Positions 1 through 6,143 are shown, counted from the stretch's first letter. The stretch is 9,338 bases of DNA from JBGSIZ01 sp041742255 (GCA_041742255.1 JBGSIZ010000341.1:1-9338), one strand, 5' to 3'. Numbers and translations: made by a program. The notes: a model not told the origin generated them from the sequence alone.

Positions 1-648
1 CACAGCGACCGCAGCGGGATTGCGGGCCTTGCCGCGTGGATCACCCAAGTCTGCGCCACACTGGCCAAGATGGGCGAAGATATCGGCCTGATGACCCAGA
101 CCGGCATCGGCGAGGTGCGCCTGCCTGTCGCGGGCGGATCGTCTACCATGCCGCAAAAACAGAACCCGGTGATGCCGTCCGTTCTGGTGGCGATTGCCCG
201 GCACGGTGTGGCGTTAAACAGCGTGATCCAAGGGGCCGCGATCCACCGACAGCAACGGGACGGGGCGGCGTGGATTTCGGAATGGATGACCTTGCCGCAG
301 ATGTGTCTGGGGATGGGCCGGGCGTTGACCATCGCCACCGACCTGGCGCGGGGGATCGTGCCCGACCCTGCCGCCATGGCCCGCCACATCGACGACGGCA
401 CCGGGTTGATATATGCCGAGGCGTTGTCGTTCCACATGTGCGCCACCCTGCCCCGGCCAGAGGCCCAAGCGGCGGTGAAGACCCTGTGCAAGACCGTTAT
501 GGCCCAAGGGGGCACGTTACGGGACGCGGCCACGGCGCTGTGGCCGGATGCCGACCTGCCCGGCGTGTTTGACCCGGTGGCCCAACTGGGGCTGGCCCCG
601 GATGACGCGCGGACCTTTGCCATGGCGGCGAAAGCCATTGCAAAGTGA
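1..648 (+). CDS. pcaB: 3-carboxy-cis,cis-muconate cycloisomerase (PcaB-type), C-terminal part, 5' truncated
   Basis: The reading frame is open from the first base and gives the last 215 residues; the family is usually about 350-450 residues long, so roughly the N-terminal half lies outside the window. The fumarase/aspartase superfamily signature GSSTMPQKQNP is at visible residues 46-56 (nt 136-168); this loop carries the catalytic serine in the superfamily. The preceding TGIGEVRLPVAGG and the Gln-Lys-Gln form of the loop fit PcaB better than adenylosuccinate lyase or argininosuccinate lyase, which usually have His/Lys-Arg forms. PcaB cyclises 3-carboxy-cis,cis-muconate to 4-carboxymuconolactone in the protocatechuate branch of the beta-ketoadipate pathway, in the cytosol. 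The other pca genes would lie to the left, so the operon cannot be checked here. The transporter gene begins 45 bp downstream. Superfamily assignment is secure; the PcaB subtype is likely but rests on recognition of the loop. Confidence 0.85.
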   Translation, partial: HSDRSGIAGLAAWITQVCATLAKMGEDIGLMTQTGIGEVRLPVAGGSSTMPQKQNPVMPSVLVAIARHGVALNSVIQGAAIHRQQRDGAAWISEWMTLPQMCLGMGRALTIATDLARGIVPDPAAMARHIDDGTGLIYAEALSFHMCATLPRPEAQAAVKTLCKTVMAQGGTLRDAATALWPDADLPGVFDPVAQLGLAPDDARTFAMAAKAIAK

Positions 649-661
649 ACCCATTGGTTTA

Positions 662-696
662 CATGCCCTACGTCCAGTCAATCCGGTAGGGTCATG
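662..696 (+). promoter_or_regulatory. Hairpin covering the RBS and start codon of the MFS gene
   Basis: The arm CATGCCCTAC (662-671) is complementary to GTAGGGTCATG (686-696) over ten base pairs with a single bulged T at 692, and the loop is 14 nt (672-685). The 3' arm contains the only Shine-Dalgarno-like bases (AGGG, 688-691) and the start codon ATG (694-696). If it forms in mRNA it would hide the start of the transporter gene. It fills most of the 45-bp gap after pcaB. The pairing is seen directly; a regulatory role is inferred. There is no T-run after it, so it is not a classical terminator. Confidence 0.5.
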
Positions 697-1905
697 CAAA
701 ATCGTCTGCCCATCACGTTCATTCTGATCACCATCGTTCTGGACGCCATGGGCATTGGTTTGATCCTGCCGGTGATGCCTGACCTCATCCGCGAGGTGCA
801 TGGCGGCGATCTGGGCAATGCGGCCGTGTGGGGCGGCATCCTTGCGACCGCGTTCGCGGTGATGCAGTTCATCTTTGGCCCGATCCTTGGGAACCTGTCG
901 GACAGGTTCGGGCGGCGGCCTGTGTTGCTGGTGTCACTGTTCATCATGGCGCTGGATTACGTCGTGATGGCGGTGGCGGGCACCATCTGGTTGTTGCTGG
1001 CGGGCCGGATCGTGGGCGGGATCACGGCGGCCACCCAATCCACCGCATCGGCGTTCATGGCGGATATTTCCAAACCCGAGGAGAAAAGTGCGAATTTCGG
1101 CTTGATCGGGGCCGCATTCGGGATCGGGTTTGTGGTGGGGCCGCTGCTGGGTGCGGTTCTGGCCGAATATGGCACCCGCGCGCCGTTTTATGCGGCGGCG
1201 GCACTGGCGGCGGCCAATTTCGCCTTTGGCTGGTTCGTGATGCCCGAAACCGTGACCGACCGCATCCGGCGGCCATTTTCATTGCGGCGGGCCAATCCGT
1301 TGAGCGCGTTCGCCCATGTGGGTGCCTTGCCGGGATTGCGCCCCTTGATGCTGATGATCTTTATCTACGGGATCGCGTTTTTCGTCTATCCGGCGGTCTG
1401 GGCCTATTACGGACAGGAACGGTTCGGGTGGGGACCGGGCATGGTGGGCGTATCACTGGGCGTTTATGGCATCTGCATCGCCATCGTGATGGGGGTTTTG
1501 ATGAAACCCATCCTGCGCCTGATCGGGGAACGCAACGCGGTGATCTGGGGGCTGGGGATCGAGGTGGTGTCGTTCGTGTTCCTTGGGTTTGTGACGGTGG
1601 GCTGGCTGGCGCTGGCGTTTACAGTGCTGACATCGCTGGGCGCTGTGGCGGGGCCTGCGTTACAAGGGATCATGTCCCGCGCCGCCCCCGACAACCAGCA
1701 AGGCGAACTGCAGGGCACCCTGACCGCCATCAATGCGGTGGCGTCCATCGTGGCCCCGCTGTTGATGACGCAGACATTCTATTACTTCACCACCGGGGGT
1801 GGGCCGCTGTATCTGCCCGGTGCGCCGTTCCTGTTGTCGGCCGTTCTGACGCTGGTGGCCATTGGCCTGTTCGTCGTTGGAAAAACCGAACGCGCGCCAG
1901 CGTAA
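694..1905 (+). CDS. MFS transporter, TCR/Tet (DHA1, TetA-like) family
   Basis: A 403-residue inner-membrane protein with about 12 hydrophobic segments, the usual length for the family. TM1 carries LDAMGIGLILPVMP (residues 16-29), very close to the same stretch of TetA. MFS motif A, GNLSDRFGRRPVLL, is at 66-79 between TM2 and TM3, an Arg in the TM4 motif (LLAGRIVGG, R105) follows, and the antiporter-type motif C region GIGFVVGPLLGA is at 143-154. A Gln-rich QQGELQGTL stretch in the second half also matches TetA-type proteins. Family members are proton-driven drug or metabolite exporters, but the substrate here is unknown. Lying 45 bp after pcaB, it could export or import an aromatic compound, or have nothing to do with it. 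The start is set by the complete TM1; the ribosome-binding site is poor (AGGG only 2 nt from the ATG). No TetR gene is adjacent, so a tetracycline-resistance label is not supported. Confidence 0.9.
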   Translation: MQNRLPITFILITIVLDAMGIGLILPVMPDLIREVHGGDLGNAAVWGGILATAFAVMQFIFGPILGNLSDRFGRRPVLLVSLFIMALDYVVMAVAGTIWLLLAGRIVGGITAATQSTASAFMADISKPEEKSANFGLIGAAFGIGFVVGPLLGAVLAEYGTRAPFYAAAALAAANFAFGWFVMPETVTDRIRRPFSLRRANPLSAFAHVGALPGLRPLMLMIFIYGIAFFVYPAVWAYYGQERFGWGPGMVGVSLGVYGICIAIVMGVLMKPILRLIGERNAVIWGLGIEVVSFVFLGFVTVGWLALAFTVLTSLGAVAGPALQGIMSRAAPDNQQGELQGTLTAINAVASIVAPLLMTQTFYYFTTGGGPLYLPGAPFLLSAVLTLVAIGLFVVGKTERAPA

Positions 1906-1908
1906 GCG

Positions 1909-1975
1909 CGACATATCATGTCGGTTTAGGGCATGCATTGCCCATGGGCGGTGGCAGGTTGGGCCAAACGCCCAA
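1909..1975. other. Cluster of inverted repeats in the gap before the alcohol dehydrogenase gene
   Basis: The 80-bp gap between the MFS stop and the dehydrogenase start holds several dyads. CGACAT-atc-ATGTCG is at 1909-1923 (6-bp arms). GGGCA-tgcat-TGCCC is at 1929-1943. The 10-bp palindrome GCCCATGGGC is at 1940-1949. TTGGGC-caaac-GCCCAA is at 1959-1975, touching the Shine-Dalgarno. None has a following T-run. The first looks like a possible protein-binding site or a weak terminator; the last could shape access to the ribosome-binding site. Arms are short, so chance is a real alternative in GC-rich DNA. Confidence 0.35.
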
Positions 1976-1985
1976 AGGAGCCCCC

Positions 1986-3068
1986 ATGTCCCGTATCAAA
2001 GCCGCCGTTTGCCATGGATTTGGCAGCCCCCTGACCATCGAGGAGGTCGAACTGCGCGCCCCCGAGATGGGCGAGGTGGAGGTGACGCTGGCCGCCTGTG
2101 CCATTTGCCATTCCGACATCACCTATATGGACGGCGGTTGGGGCGGATCGTTGCCTGCCGTCTACGGCCACGAAGCGGCGGGAACGGTGACCGCCCTTGG
2201 GGGCAATGTGCGCGGCGTGGCCTTGGGCGACCGGGTGGTCGTCACCTTGATCCGGGCCTGCGGGGCCTGCCCGAACTGTTCATCTGGCGCGCCCTATATG
2301 TGCGACACCGGGTATGACGGCGATGCGGGGCCGTTGAAAACCGCCACGGGCGGCAAGCTGCATCAGGCGATGGCGTCGGGTGCCTTTGCCGAAAAGGTGG
2401 TGGTGGATCAAAGCCAGGTCGTTGTGGTGCCCGACACGATGCCCATGGATGCCGCGTCCCTGCTCGCCTGCGGGGTCATTACCGGGATCGGCGCGGTGGT
2501 GAACGCAGCGGGCCTGCGGGCCGGGCAGGATTGCGTCGTGATCGGTGCAGGCGGTGTGGGTCTGAACGCCATTCAAGGCGCGCGGATCGCAGGTGCCCGC
2601 CGGATCGTGGCCGTGGATATGTCCCAAGCCAAACTGGACATCGCCCGCGAGTTTGGCGCGACCGACGGTGTGCTGGCCACCGAGGCCGAGCCGTGGTGCG
2701 CCGCCAAGGCCGCGATGGGACGCGGGGCCGACGCCGTTTTCGTGACCGTCGGATCGGCCAAAGCCTATGATCAGGCGATCCATTACATCGGCAAGGGTGG
2801 CAATATCGTGCTGGTGGGGATGCCCCATTCGGGTCAGGCGTCCAGCTATGAGCTGGGCAATCTCGCCGCGTGGTCCCAAGGCATGGTGGGGTCCAAGATG
2901 GGCAATACTGTGATCAAGCGGGACATCCCGTGGATGGTGGACCTGTATGCCCAAGGCCGGTTGAAACTGGACGAGCTGATTTCTGGCCGCTGGACGCTGG
3001 ACCAGATCAACGAGGCCATCGCCGATACGAGGACCGGGAGCGCAAAGCGCAATGTGATCGTGTTCTGA
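1986..3068 (+). CDS. Zinc-dependent alcohol dehydrogenase (medium-chain dehydrogenase/reductase)
   Basis: The product is 360 residues, normal for the family. An N-terminal GroES-like domain carries the likely catalytic zinc ligands Cys41 (AICHSD), His62 (GHE) and Cys162 (ACGV), and a structural zinc lobe with Cys92, Cys95, Cys98 and Cys106. The Rossmann motif GAGGVG is at 187-192, and an acidic residue at the end of the next strand (Asp211 in VAVDMS) predicts NAD(H) rather than NADP(H). Such enzymes interconvert alcohols and aldehydes or ketones in the cytosol; the substrate is not evident. A strong Shine-Dalgarno AAAGGAG (1974-1980) lies 5 nt before the ATG and fixes this start, although the frame stays open far upstream through the MFS gene. 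The enolase-superfamily gene starts 85 bp downstream on the same strand, but the GC-rich element between them argues against tight coupling. Confidence 0.92.
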   Translation: MSRIKAAVCHGFGSPLTIEEVELRAPEMGEVEVTLAACAICHSDITYMDGGWGGSLPAVYGHEAAGTVTALGGNVRGVALGDRVVVTLIRACGACPNCSSGAPYMCDTGYDGDAGPLKTATGGKLHQAMASGAFAEKVVVDQSQVVVVPDTMPMDAASLLACGVITGIGAVVNAAGLRAGQDCVVIGAGGVGLNAIQGARIAGARRIVAVDMSQAKLDIAREFGATDGVLATEAEPWCAAKAAMGRGADAVFVTVGSAKAYDQAIHYIGKGGNIVLVGMPHSGQASSYELGNLAAWSQGMVGSKMGNTVIKRDIPWMVDLYAQGRLKLDELISGRWTLDQINEAIADTRTGSAKRNVIVF

Positions 3069-3088
3069 TCCACGCTGTGATCTAAGGT

Positions 3089-3153
3089 GAGGGGGCGCTG
3101 CCCCCCGGCGCGTGCCGCGCCTCCCCCCGAGGTATTTGCCGACGAGATGAAGG
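3089..3153 (+). repeat. GC-rich intergenic element with tandem hairpins, resembling a Rhodobacteraceae intergenic repeat
   Basis: After the dehydrogenase stop lie two adjacent stems. GGGGGC (3091-3096) pairs with GCCCCC (3100-3105) around a GCT loop, and GGCGCG (3107-3112) pairs with CGCGCC (3116-3121) around TGC. They are followed by CCCCCCGAGGTATTTG (3123-3138) and a tail ending AGATGAAGG (3145-3153). From memory this layout (GC hairpin, C-run, GxGTATTTG, AGATGAAG tail) recurs between genes in many Rhodobacteraceae genomes; I could not search for copies. It may act as a terminator or mRNA 3'-end stabiliser, since there is no T-run. The tail runs directly into the next gene and supplies its only Shine-Dalgarno-like bases. 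Confidence 0.55.
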
Positions 3154-4395
3154 ATGGCCCCCAAGATGCGACTGAGTGATCTTGATATCATCGTGACCGC
3201 CCCCCCTGCCCCCGGTTGGGGCGGCAGATATTGGATCTTGGTCAAGGTCACGTCCGATACCGGCGTTGTGGGCTGGGGCGAATGTTATGCCTCGTCCGTG
3301 GGGCCAGACGCCATGCGGGCGGTCATCACGGATGTCTTCGGCCGCCATATGGCCGGCGAAAACCCCGAAAACATCGAATTGATGTTCCGCCGCGTCTATT
3401 CTTCCGGGTTTACCCAGCGGCCCGATCTGACGGTGATGGGGGCCTGGTCCGGGTTGGAAATGGCGTGTTGGGACATGGTGGGCAAGGATCGGGGCCGTCC
3501 GGTGCACGCGCTGATCGGGGGGCGCGTCAATGACCGCATCCGCGCTTATACCTATCTGTATCCGACCCGGCCCAGCCACCGTCTGCCCGATTTCTGGGTC
3601 AATGCCGACGCCAGCGCCGAAGCTGCCGAGGATATGGTTGCGCGCGGCTATACTGCCGTCAAATTCGACCCCGCCGGCCCCTATACGATCCGCGCCGGGC
3701 ATATGCCCGCGATGCGCGACATTTCCCGGTCTGTCGAGTTTTGCGCCACGATCCGGGCCGCCGTGGGCGACAGCGCCGATCTGCTGTTTGGCACCCATGG
3801 TCAGTTTTCCACCGGGGGCGCGATCCGCATGGGCGCCGCCATCGCCCCCTATACCCCATTGTGGTATGAAGAACCGATCCCGCCGGACAATTATGCCGAG
3901 CTTGGCCGCATTGCCGCTGCCTGCACCACCCCCGTGGCCGTGGGCGAACGTCTGACCACCAAGGCCGAGTTTGCCCAAGCGTTGCGCCACGGTGTCAGCA
4001 TCTTGCAACCCGCGCTGGGTCGGTCTGGCGGCATCTGGGAGGGCAAGAAAATCGCCGCCCTGGCCGAAGCCCACAATGCCCAGATGGCCCCCCACCTGTA
4101 TGCCGGGCCAATCGAATGGGCCGCCAATATCCAATTGGCCGCGTCCATTCCCAATCTTCTGATGTGTGAAACCATCGAAACCGATTTCCACTATGCCCTG
4201 ATCAAATCGTCGTTCCGCGTCGAGGGCGGCTATATCCCTGTCCCTGACGGCCCCGGATTGGGCATTGACGTGGACGAGGATCTGGCCCGCGCCCATCCCT
4301 ATGAGGGCGACGGATTGCACCTGCAAATGCAGGAGGCCCCGGTTAGCTATCACGAGGAAAACGTGTTCGAGGGCGGTGCCCCCACCAAGGCATAG
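3154..4395 (+). CDS. Enolase-superfamily protein, mandelate racemase/muconate lactonizing enzyme type, unusual active site
   Basis: The 413-residue product has the MR/MLE layout: an N-terminal capping domain (about 1-130), a (beta/alpha)7-beta barrel, and a short C-terminal cap return. Visible barrel-end motifs are VKFDP (K170, D172), FGTHGQ (G213, H215), WYEEP (E239), VGERL (E265), ILQPALGRSGG (A287), APHLY (H314) and a late acidic residue E339. Relatives are mostly sugar-acid dehydratases such as galactonate or mannonate dehydratase, which remove water from an acid sugar in the cytosol. Two positions differ from that pattern: Gly213 sits where the first Mg2+-binding Asp normally is, and Ala287 where the Asp of the His-Asp dyad normally is. 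The substrate is therefore not predictable. The start is uncertain: ATG 3154 is the longest, but Met5 (3166, reading MRLSDLD) is more typical of the family and lies about 11 nt after AAGGA. The dehydrogenase upstream may work with it, but nothing proves it. Confidence 0.85.
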   Translation: MAPKMRLSDLDIIVTAPPAPGWGGRYWILVKVTSDTGVVGWGECYASSVGPDAMRAVITDVFGRHMAGENPENIELMFRRVYSSGFTQRPDLTVMGAWSGLEMACWDMVGKDRGRPVHALIGGRVNDRIRAYTYLYPTRPSHRLPDFWVNADASAEAAEDMVARGYTAVKFDPAGPYTIRAGHMPAMRDISRSVEFCATIRAAVGDSADLLFGTHGQFSTGGAIRMGAAIAPYTPLWYEEPIPPDNYAELGRIAAACTTPVAVGERLTTKAEFAQALRHGVSILQPALGRSGGIWEGKKIAALAEAHNAQMAPHLYAGPIEWAANIQLAASIPNLLMCETIETDFHYALIKSSFRVEGGYIPVPDGPGLGIDVDEDLARAHPYEGDGLHLQMQEAPVSYHEENVFEGGAPTKA

Positions 4396-4418
4396 GGCGA
4401 AATGAGGGGTTTTCCCTG

Positions 4419-4447
4419 TTGGCCCGGCGGGTTAATGTGAACATAGT
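4419..4447 (+). promoter_or_regulatory. Candidate tetR promoter overlapping operator 1
   Basis: TTGGCC (4419-4424) and CATAGT (4442-4447) are separated by 17 nt and each match four of six consensus bases of a sigma-70-type promoter. The -10 candidate lies inside operator 1 (4438-4450), so a bound repressor would block RNA polymerase. The 66-bp gap after the enolase-superfamily gene gives room for an independent promoter. This is a sequence-match prediction only. Confidence 0.4.
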
Positions 4448-4450
4448 TCA
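4438..4450. promoter_or_regulatory. Operator 1 for the TetR regulator (upstream of tetR)
   Basis: TGAACATAGTTCA is an inverted repeat with 5-bp arms (4438-4442, 4446-4450) and a 3-nt centre. It matches the TGAACAnTGTTCA consensus of the two other sites in this window except for one base (A at 4445). Its last A is the first base of the Shine-Dalgarno AAGGAG, and it ends 11 nt before the tetR ATG, the expected place for autorepression. Confidence 0.75.
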
Positions 4451-4461
4451 AGGAGACCCGA

Positions 4462-5088
4462 ATGGCCCGCAAGACCGATGAACGCCGCGCCACCCTGCGC
4501 GACAGCCTGACCGATATCGCCGAACGTGTGATCTGTGCGGAAGGGTTGGCAGCCGTCAAGGCCCGCGACCTTGCCACGCAGGCCGGGTGTTCGGTGGGTA
4601 TGATTTACAACGTGTTTGGCGATCTGACCGACCTTGTTCTGGCGGTGAATGCCCGCACGTTTCGCAGGCTGGGGGCGGCCGTGGCCGACAGCCTTGGGGC
4701 CGGACAGGTGGACCCGGTGGATCAGTTGATCGACATGGCCAAAGCCTATCACGCGTTTGCCGCCGACAACCGCCCGGCGTGGCGCGCCTTGTTTGATCTG
4801 GAACGGCCTGCCGGGCAAAGCGCACCGGATTGGTATCTGACCGAAATGGCGCAATTGTTCGCCTTTATCGACGCGCCGTTGCAGGCGATCTATCCCAGGA
4901 TGGACGATGCCCGCCGCGCGTTGATGACCCGGGGCCTGTTTTCGTCGATCCACGGGATTGTTTTGTTGGGGTTGGATGACGCCAGCGCGGGCGTCCCGCG
5001 TGGCCAGATCGACCGCATGATTGCCCTGATCCTGAAGCAGGTTGCGGGCAAATCCCAAAAATTTGAACATTGTTCAAATATTTCTTGA
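4462..5088 (+). CDS. TetR/AcrR-family transcriptional regulator, likely repressor of the pspA-yiaA operon
   Basis: The product is 208 residues, typical of TetR dimers. The N-terminal DNA-binding domain includes a helix-turn-helix at about 35-54 (ARDLATQAGCSVGMIYNVFG), with the family's AG-S-G-Y-F spacing. The rest (about 65-200) is helical and variable, as expected for the ligand-binding and dimer domain; the inducer cannot be read from it. A Shine-Dalgarno AAGGAG (4450-4455) lies 6 nt before the ATG. Operator-like palindromes flank the gene: one between the putative -10 and the start codon, one inside its last codons, and a third before pspA 38 bp past the stop region, so it probably represses itself and pspA. 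PspA operons in enterobacteria are controlled by the enhancer-binding protein PspF instead, which is not present here. The C-terminal residues KFEHCSNIS are encoded by the second palindrome. Confidence 0.92.
   Translation: MARKTDERRATLRDSLTDIAERVICAEGLAAVKARDLATQAGCSVGMIYNVFGDLTDLVLAVNARTFRRLGAAVADSLGAGQVDPVDQLIDMAKAYHAFAADNRPAWRALFDLERPAGQSAPDWYLTEMAQLFAFIDAPLQAIYPRMDDARRALMTRGLFSSIHGIVLLGLDDASAGVPRGQIDRMIALILKQVAGKSQKFEHCSNIS
5061..5079. promoter_or_regulatory. Operator 2 for the TetR regulator (inside the 3' end of tetR)
   Basis: ATTTGAACA (5061-5069) and TGTTCAAAT (5071-5079) form a perfect 19-bp palindrome around a single T at 5070. The core TGAACATTGTTCA matches the consensus exactly. 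It lies inside the final codons of tetR and ends 5 nt before the TTGACG -35 candidate, so it is positioned to control pspA transcription. Confidence 0.8.
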
Positions 5089-5113
5089 CGCGAATCGCGA
5101 GGTATCGCAGACC
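5085..5113 (+). promoter_or_regulatory. Candidate pspA promoter between operators 2 and 3
   Basis: TTGACG (5085-5090) is a good -35 hexamer and overlaps the tetR stop codon (5086-5088). No convincing -10 is found at 16-18 nt; the bases at 5108-5113 are CAGACC. TATCGC (5103-5108) is too close. A promoter is expected here because operators bracket this stretch and pspA starts 35 nt later, but the exact -10 is unresolved. Confidence 0.35.
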
Positions 5114-5120
5114 CAATTCA

Positions 5121-5133
5121 TGAACAATGTTCA
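5121..5133. promoter_or_regulatory. Operator 3 for the TetR regulator (upstream of pspA)
   Basis: TGAACA (5121-5126) and TGTTCA (5128-5133) form a perfect 13-bp palindrome around A5127. It matches the same consensus as operators 1 and 2. Its centre is 57 bp from the centre of operator 2, and it lies about where transcription would start, just before the pspA Shine-Dalgarno. A half-site TGTTCA recurs at 5149-5154 within the pspA start but has no partner arm. Confidence 0.8.
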
Positions 5134-5147
5134 CGAAAGGAACCGCG

Positions 5148-5831
5148 ATGTTCAAGACCCTTGCGACCCTTATCAGCGGCGCCAATGCCCGGGCAGAAGA
5201 CCGGGTGCGCGACGCCTTTGCCATCGAATTGATCGACCAGAAAATCCGCGAGGCCGATGCCAGCCTCAAGGCTGCCAAGGCCACATTGGCCGCCTTGATC
5301 CAGCGACAGCGGGCCGAGGACCGGATGAAATCCGCGCTCGACACCCGGATTGACGACATGACCGCCCGCGCCCGCGTCGCCATGACACAAGGCCGCGCCG
5401 ATCTGGTGGGCGAGGCCGCGCAGGCCATCGCCACGATGGAAAATGAACGCACGATCCGGGCCGAAACCCTGCGCCGGCTGGATCACAAGGTGCTGCGCCT
5501 GCGCGCGTCCATCGAGGCCGGGCACCGCCGCATCATCGACCTGAAACAAGGCGCCATTCAGGCCCGCGCGGTCCGCCGCGAACAGATGATCCAGTCCCGA
5601 TTGAACACCACAAACGGCGGCACCAGCGCCGTGGACGAGGCCGAAGACCTGATCGCCCGCGTTCTGGGCCGCGACGACCCGTTCGAGCAGTCCGAAATCC
5701 TGCGCGAGATCGACCGCGACCTGTCCCATGACACGCTGGCCGACCGCATGGCAGACGCAGGCGCCGGCCCCGCCACCCGCACCACCGCCCGCGATGTGCT
5801 GGCCCGGCTGACCGCCGAAACATCCAAGTAA
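5148..5831 (+). CDS. pspA: PspA/IM30-family membrane-stress protein
   Basis: The 227-residue product is close to the length of E. coli PspA (222) and is almost entirely charged, Ala-rich alpha helix. The N-terminus MFKTLATLISGANARAEDRV (1-20) matches the short amphipathic membrane-binding helix of PspA/IM30 proteins. It is followed by a long coiled coil (about 25-145) with the typical ELIDQKIREADASL start, a linker, and a last helical part. PspA proteins form large rings or helical rods on the inner leaflet of the cytoplasmic membrane and limit proton leakage or repair damage. AGGAA (5138-5142) lies 5 nt before this ATG; an earlier in-frame ATG at 5127 falls in the middle of operator 3 and has no ribosome-binding site. 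The yiaA-like gene follows after 23 bp, so the two are probably one transcript controlled by the TetR protein. Partners PspB, PspC and PspF are not in the window. Confidence 0.9.
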   Translation: MFKTLATLISGANARAEDRVRDAFAIELIDQKIREADASLKAAKATLAALIQRQRAEDRMKSALDTRIDDMTARARVAMTQGRADLVGEAAQAIATMENERTIRAETLRRLDHKVLRLRASIEAGHRRIIDLKQGAIQARAVRREQMIQSRLNTTNGGTSAVDEAEDLIARVLGRDDPFEQSEILREIDRDLSHDTLADRMADAGAGPATRTTARDVLARLTAETSK

Positions 5832-5854
5832 CCAATTAAAAACAGGAGACTATC

Positions 5855-6130
5855 ATGAACAACAACCGCAACGACAACGGGCTTATCATGGGGTTCAACC
5901 TGCTGGGCGTCGTGATCGCCTATGGGATGCTGGGCCTGTCCTTGTATCTGTCGCCAGAGGTGCCGCTGTCCACCAAGGGGTTCTGGGGCATCTCGGTCCT
6001 GTTGCTGACGCTCGCACTTGTGAATTTTGTCAAATACCGGTTTGACGAACGTCTGAGCGCCGACCGTCTGACCCGGCTGGAGGAGGCCCGCAACGAAAAA
6101 CTGTTGTCCGATTATGTAGGCGACAAGTGA
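5855..6130 (+). CDS. Small two-helix inner-membrane protein, YiaA/YiaB family
   Basis: The 91-residue protein has a short polar N-terminus rich in Asn, a first hydrophobic helix at about 9-32 (GLIMGFNLLGVVIAYGMLGLSL), and a second at about 42-60 (GFWGISVLLLTLALVNFVK). A charged C-terminal helix (61-90) follows. The pattern YGxxGLSLYL...S-KGFW...LLLTL...F-KYRFDER fits the YiaAB two-helix domain. The function of that family is poorly known; in this location it may anchor or cooperate with PspA at the membrane. AGGAG (5844-5848) lies 6 nt before the ATG. The gene is 23 bp after pspA and is followed directly by a strong terminator, marking it as the last gene of the main pspA transcript. Confidence 0.8.
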   Translation: MNNNRNDNGLIMGFNLLGVVIAYGMLGLSLYLSPEVPLSTKGFWGISVLLLTLALVNFVKYRFDERLSADRLTRLEEARNEKLLSDYVGDK

Positions 6131-6143
6131 TCCTGCCACCACT

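Noticed and set aside
1..648. Adenylosuccinate or argininosuccinate lyase for the truncated gene
   Set aside because: The signature loop GSSTMPQKQNP and the preceding residues fit PcaB-type cycloisomerases better than those lyases.
694..1905. Naming the transporter a tetracycline-resistance gene
   Set aside because: Resemblance to TetA in motif A and TM1 is strong, but many environmental homologues have other substrates, and no divergent tetR gene is next to it.
828..1985. Long open frame (386 codons) upstream of and in frame with the alcohol dehydrogenase, antiphase to the MFS gene
   Set aside because: Its translation is Arg/Gly/His-rich, resembles no protein, and the MFS frame over the same bases is clearly real. 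It is open because of GC-rich codon bias; the strong Shine-Dalgarno at 1974-1980 sets the real dehydrogenase start.
3082..4353. 423-codon open frame on the minus strand opposite the enolase-superfamily gene
   Set aside because: It is the mirror of a GC-rich gene on the plus strand, has no recognisable motifs and no ribosome-binding site. A similar minus-strand frame at 2280-3251 and one at 8034-9203 were rejected for the same reason.
4405..4417. Terminator between the enolase-superfamily gene and tetR
   Set aside because: AGGG-gtttt-CCCT gives only a four-base-pair stem and no T-run follows it.
5127..5147. Upstream start codon for pspA at 5127
   Set aside because: The ATG is the centre of operator 3, has no Shine-Dalgarno, and would add seven residues before the conserved MFKTLATL start of PspA proteins.
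5149..5156. A fourth operator at the pspA start (TGTTCAAG)
   Set aside because: Only one half-site is present; the left arm is CCGCG and does not match.
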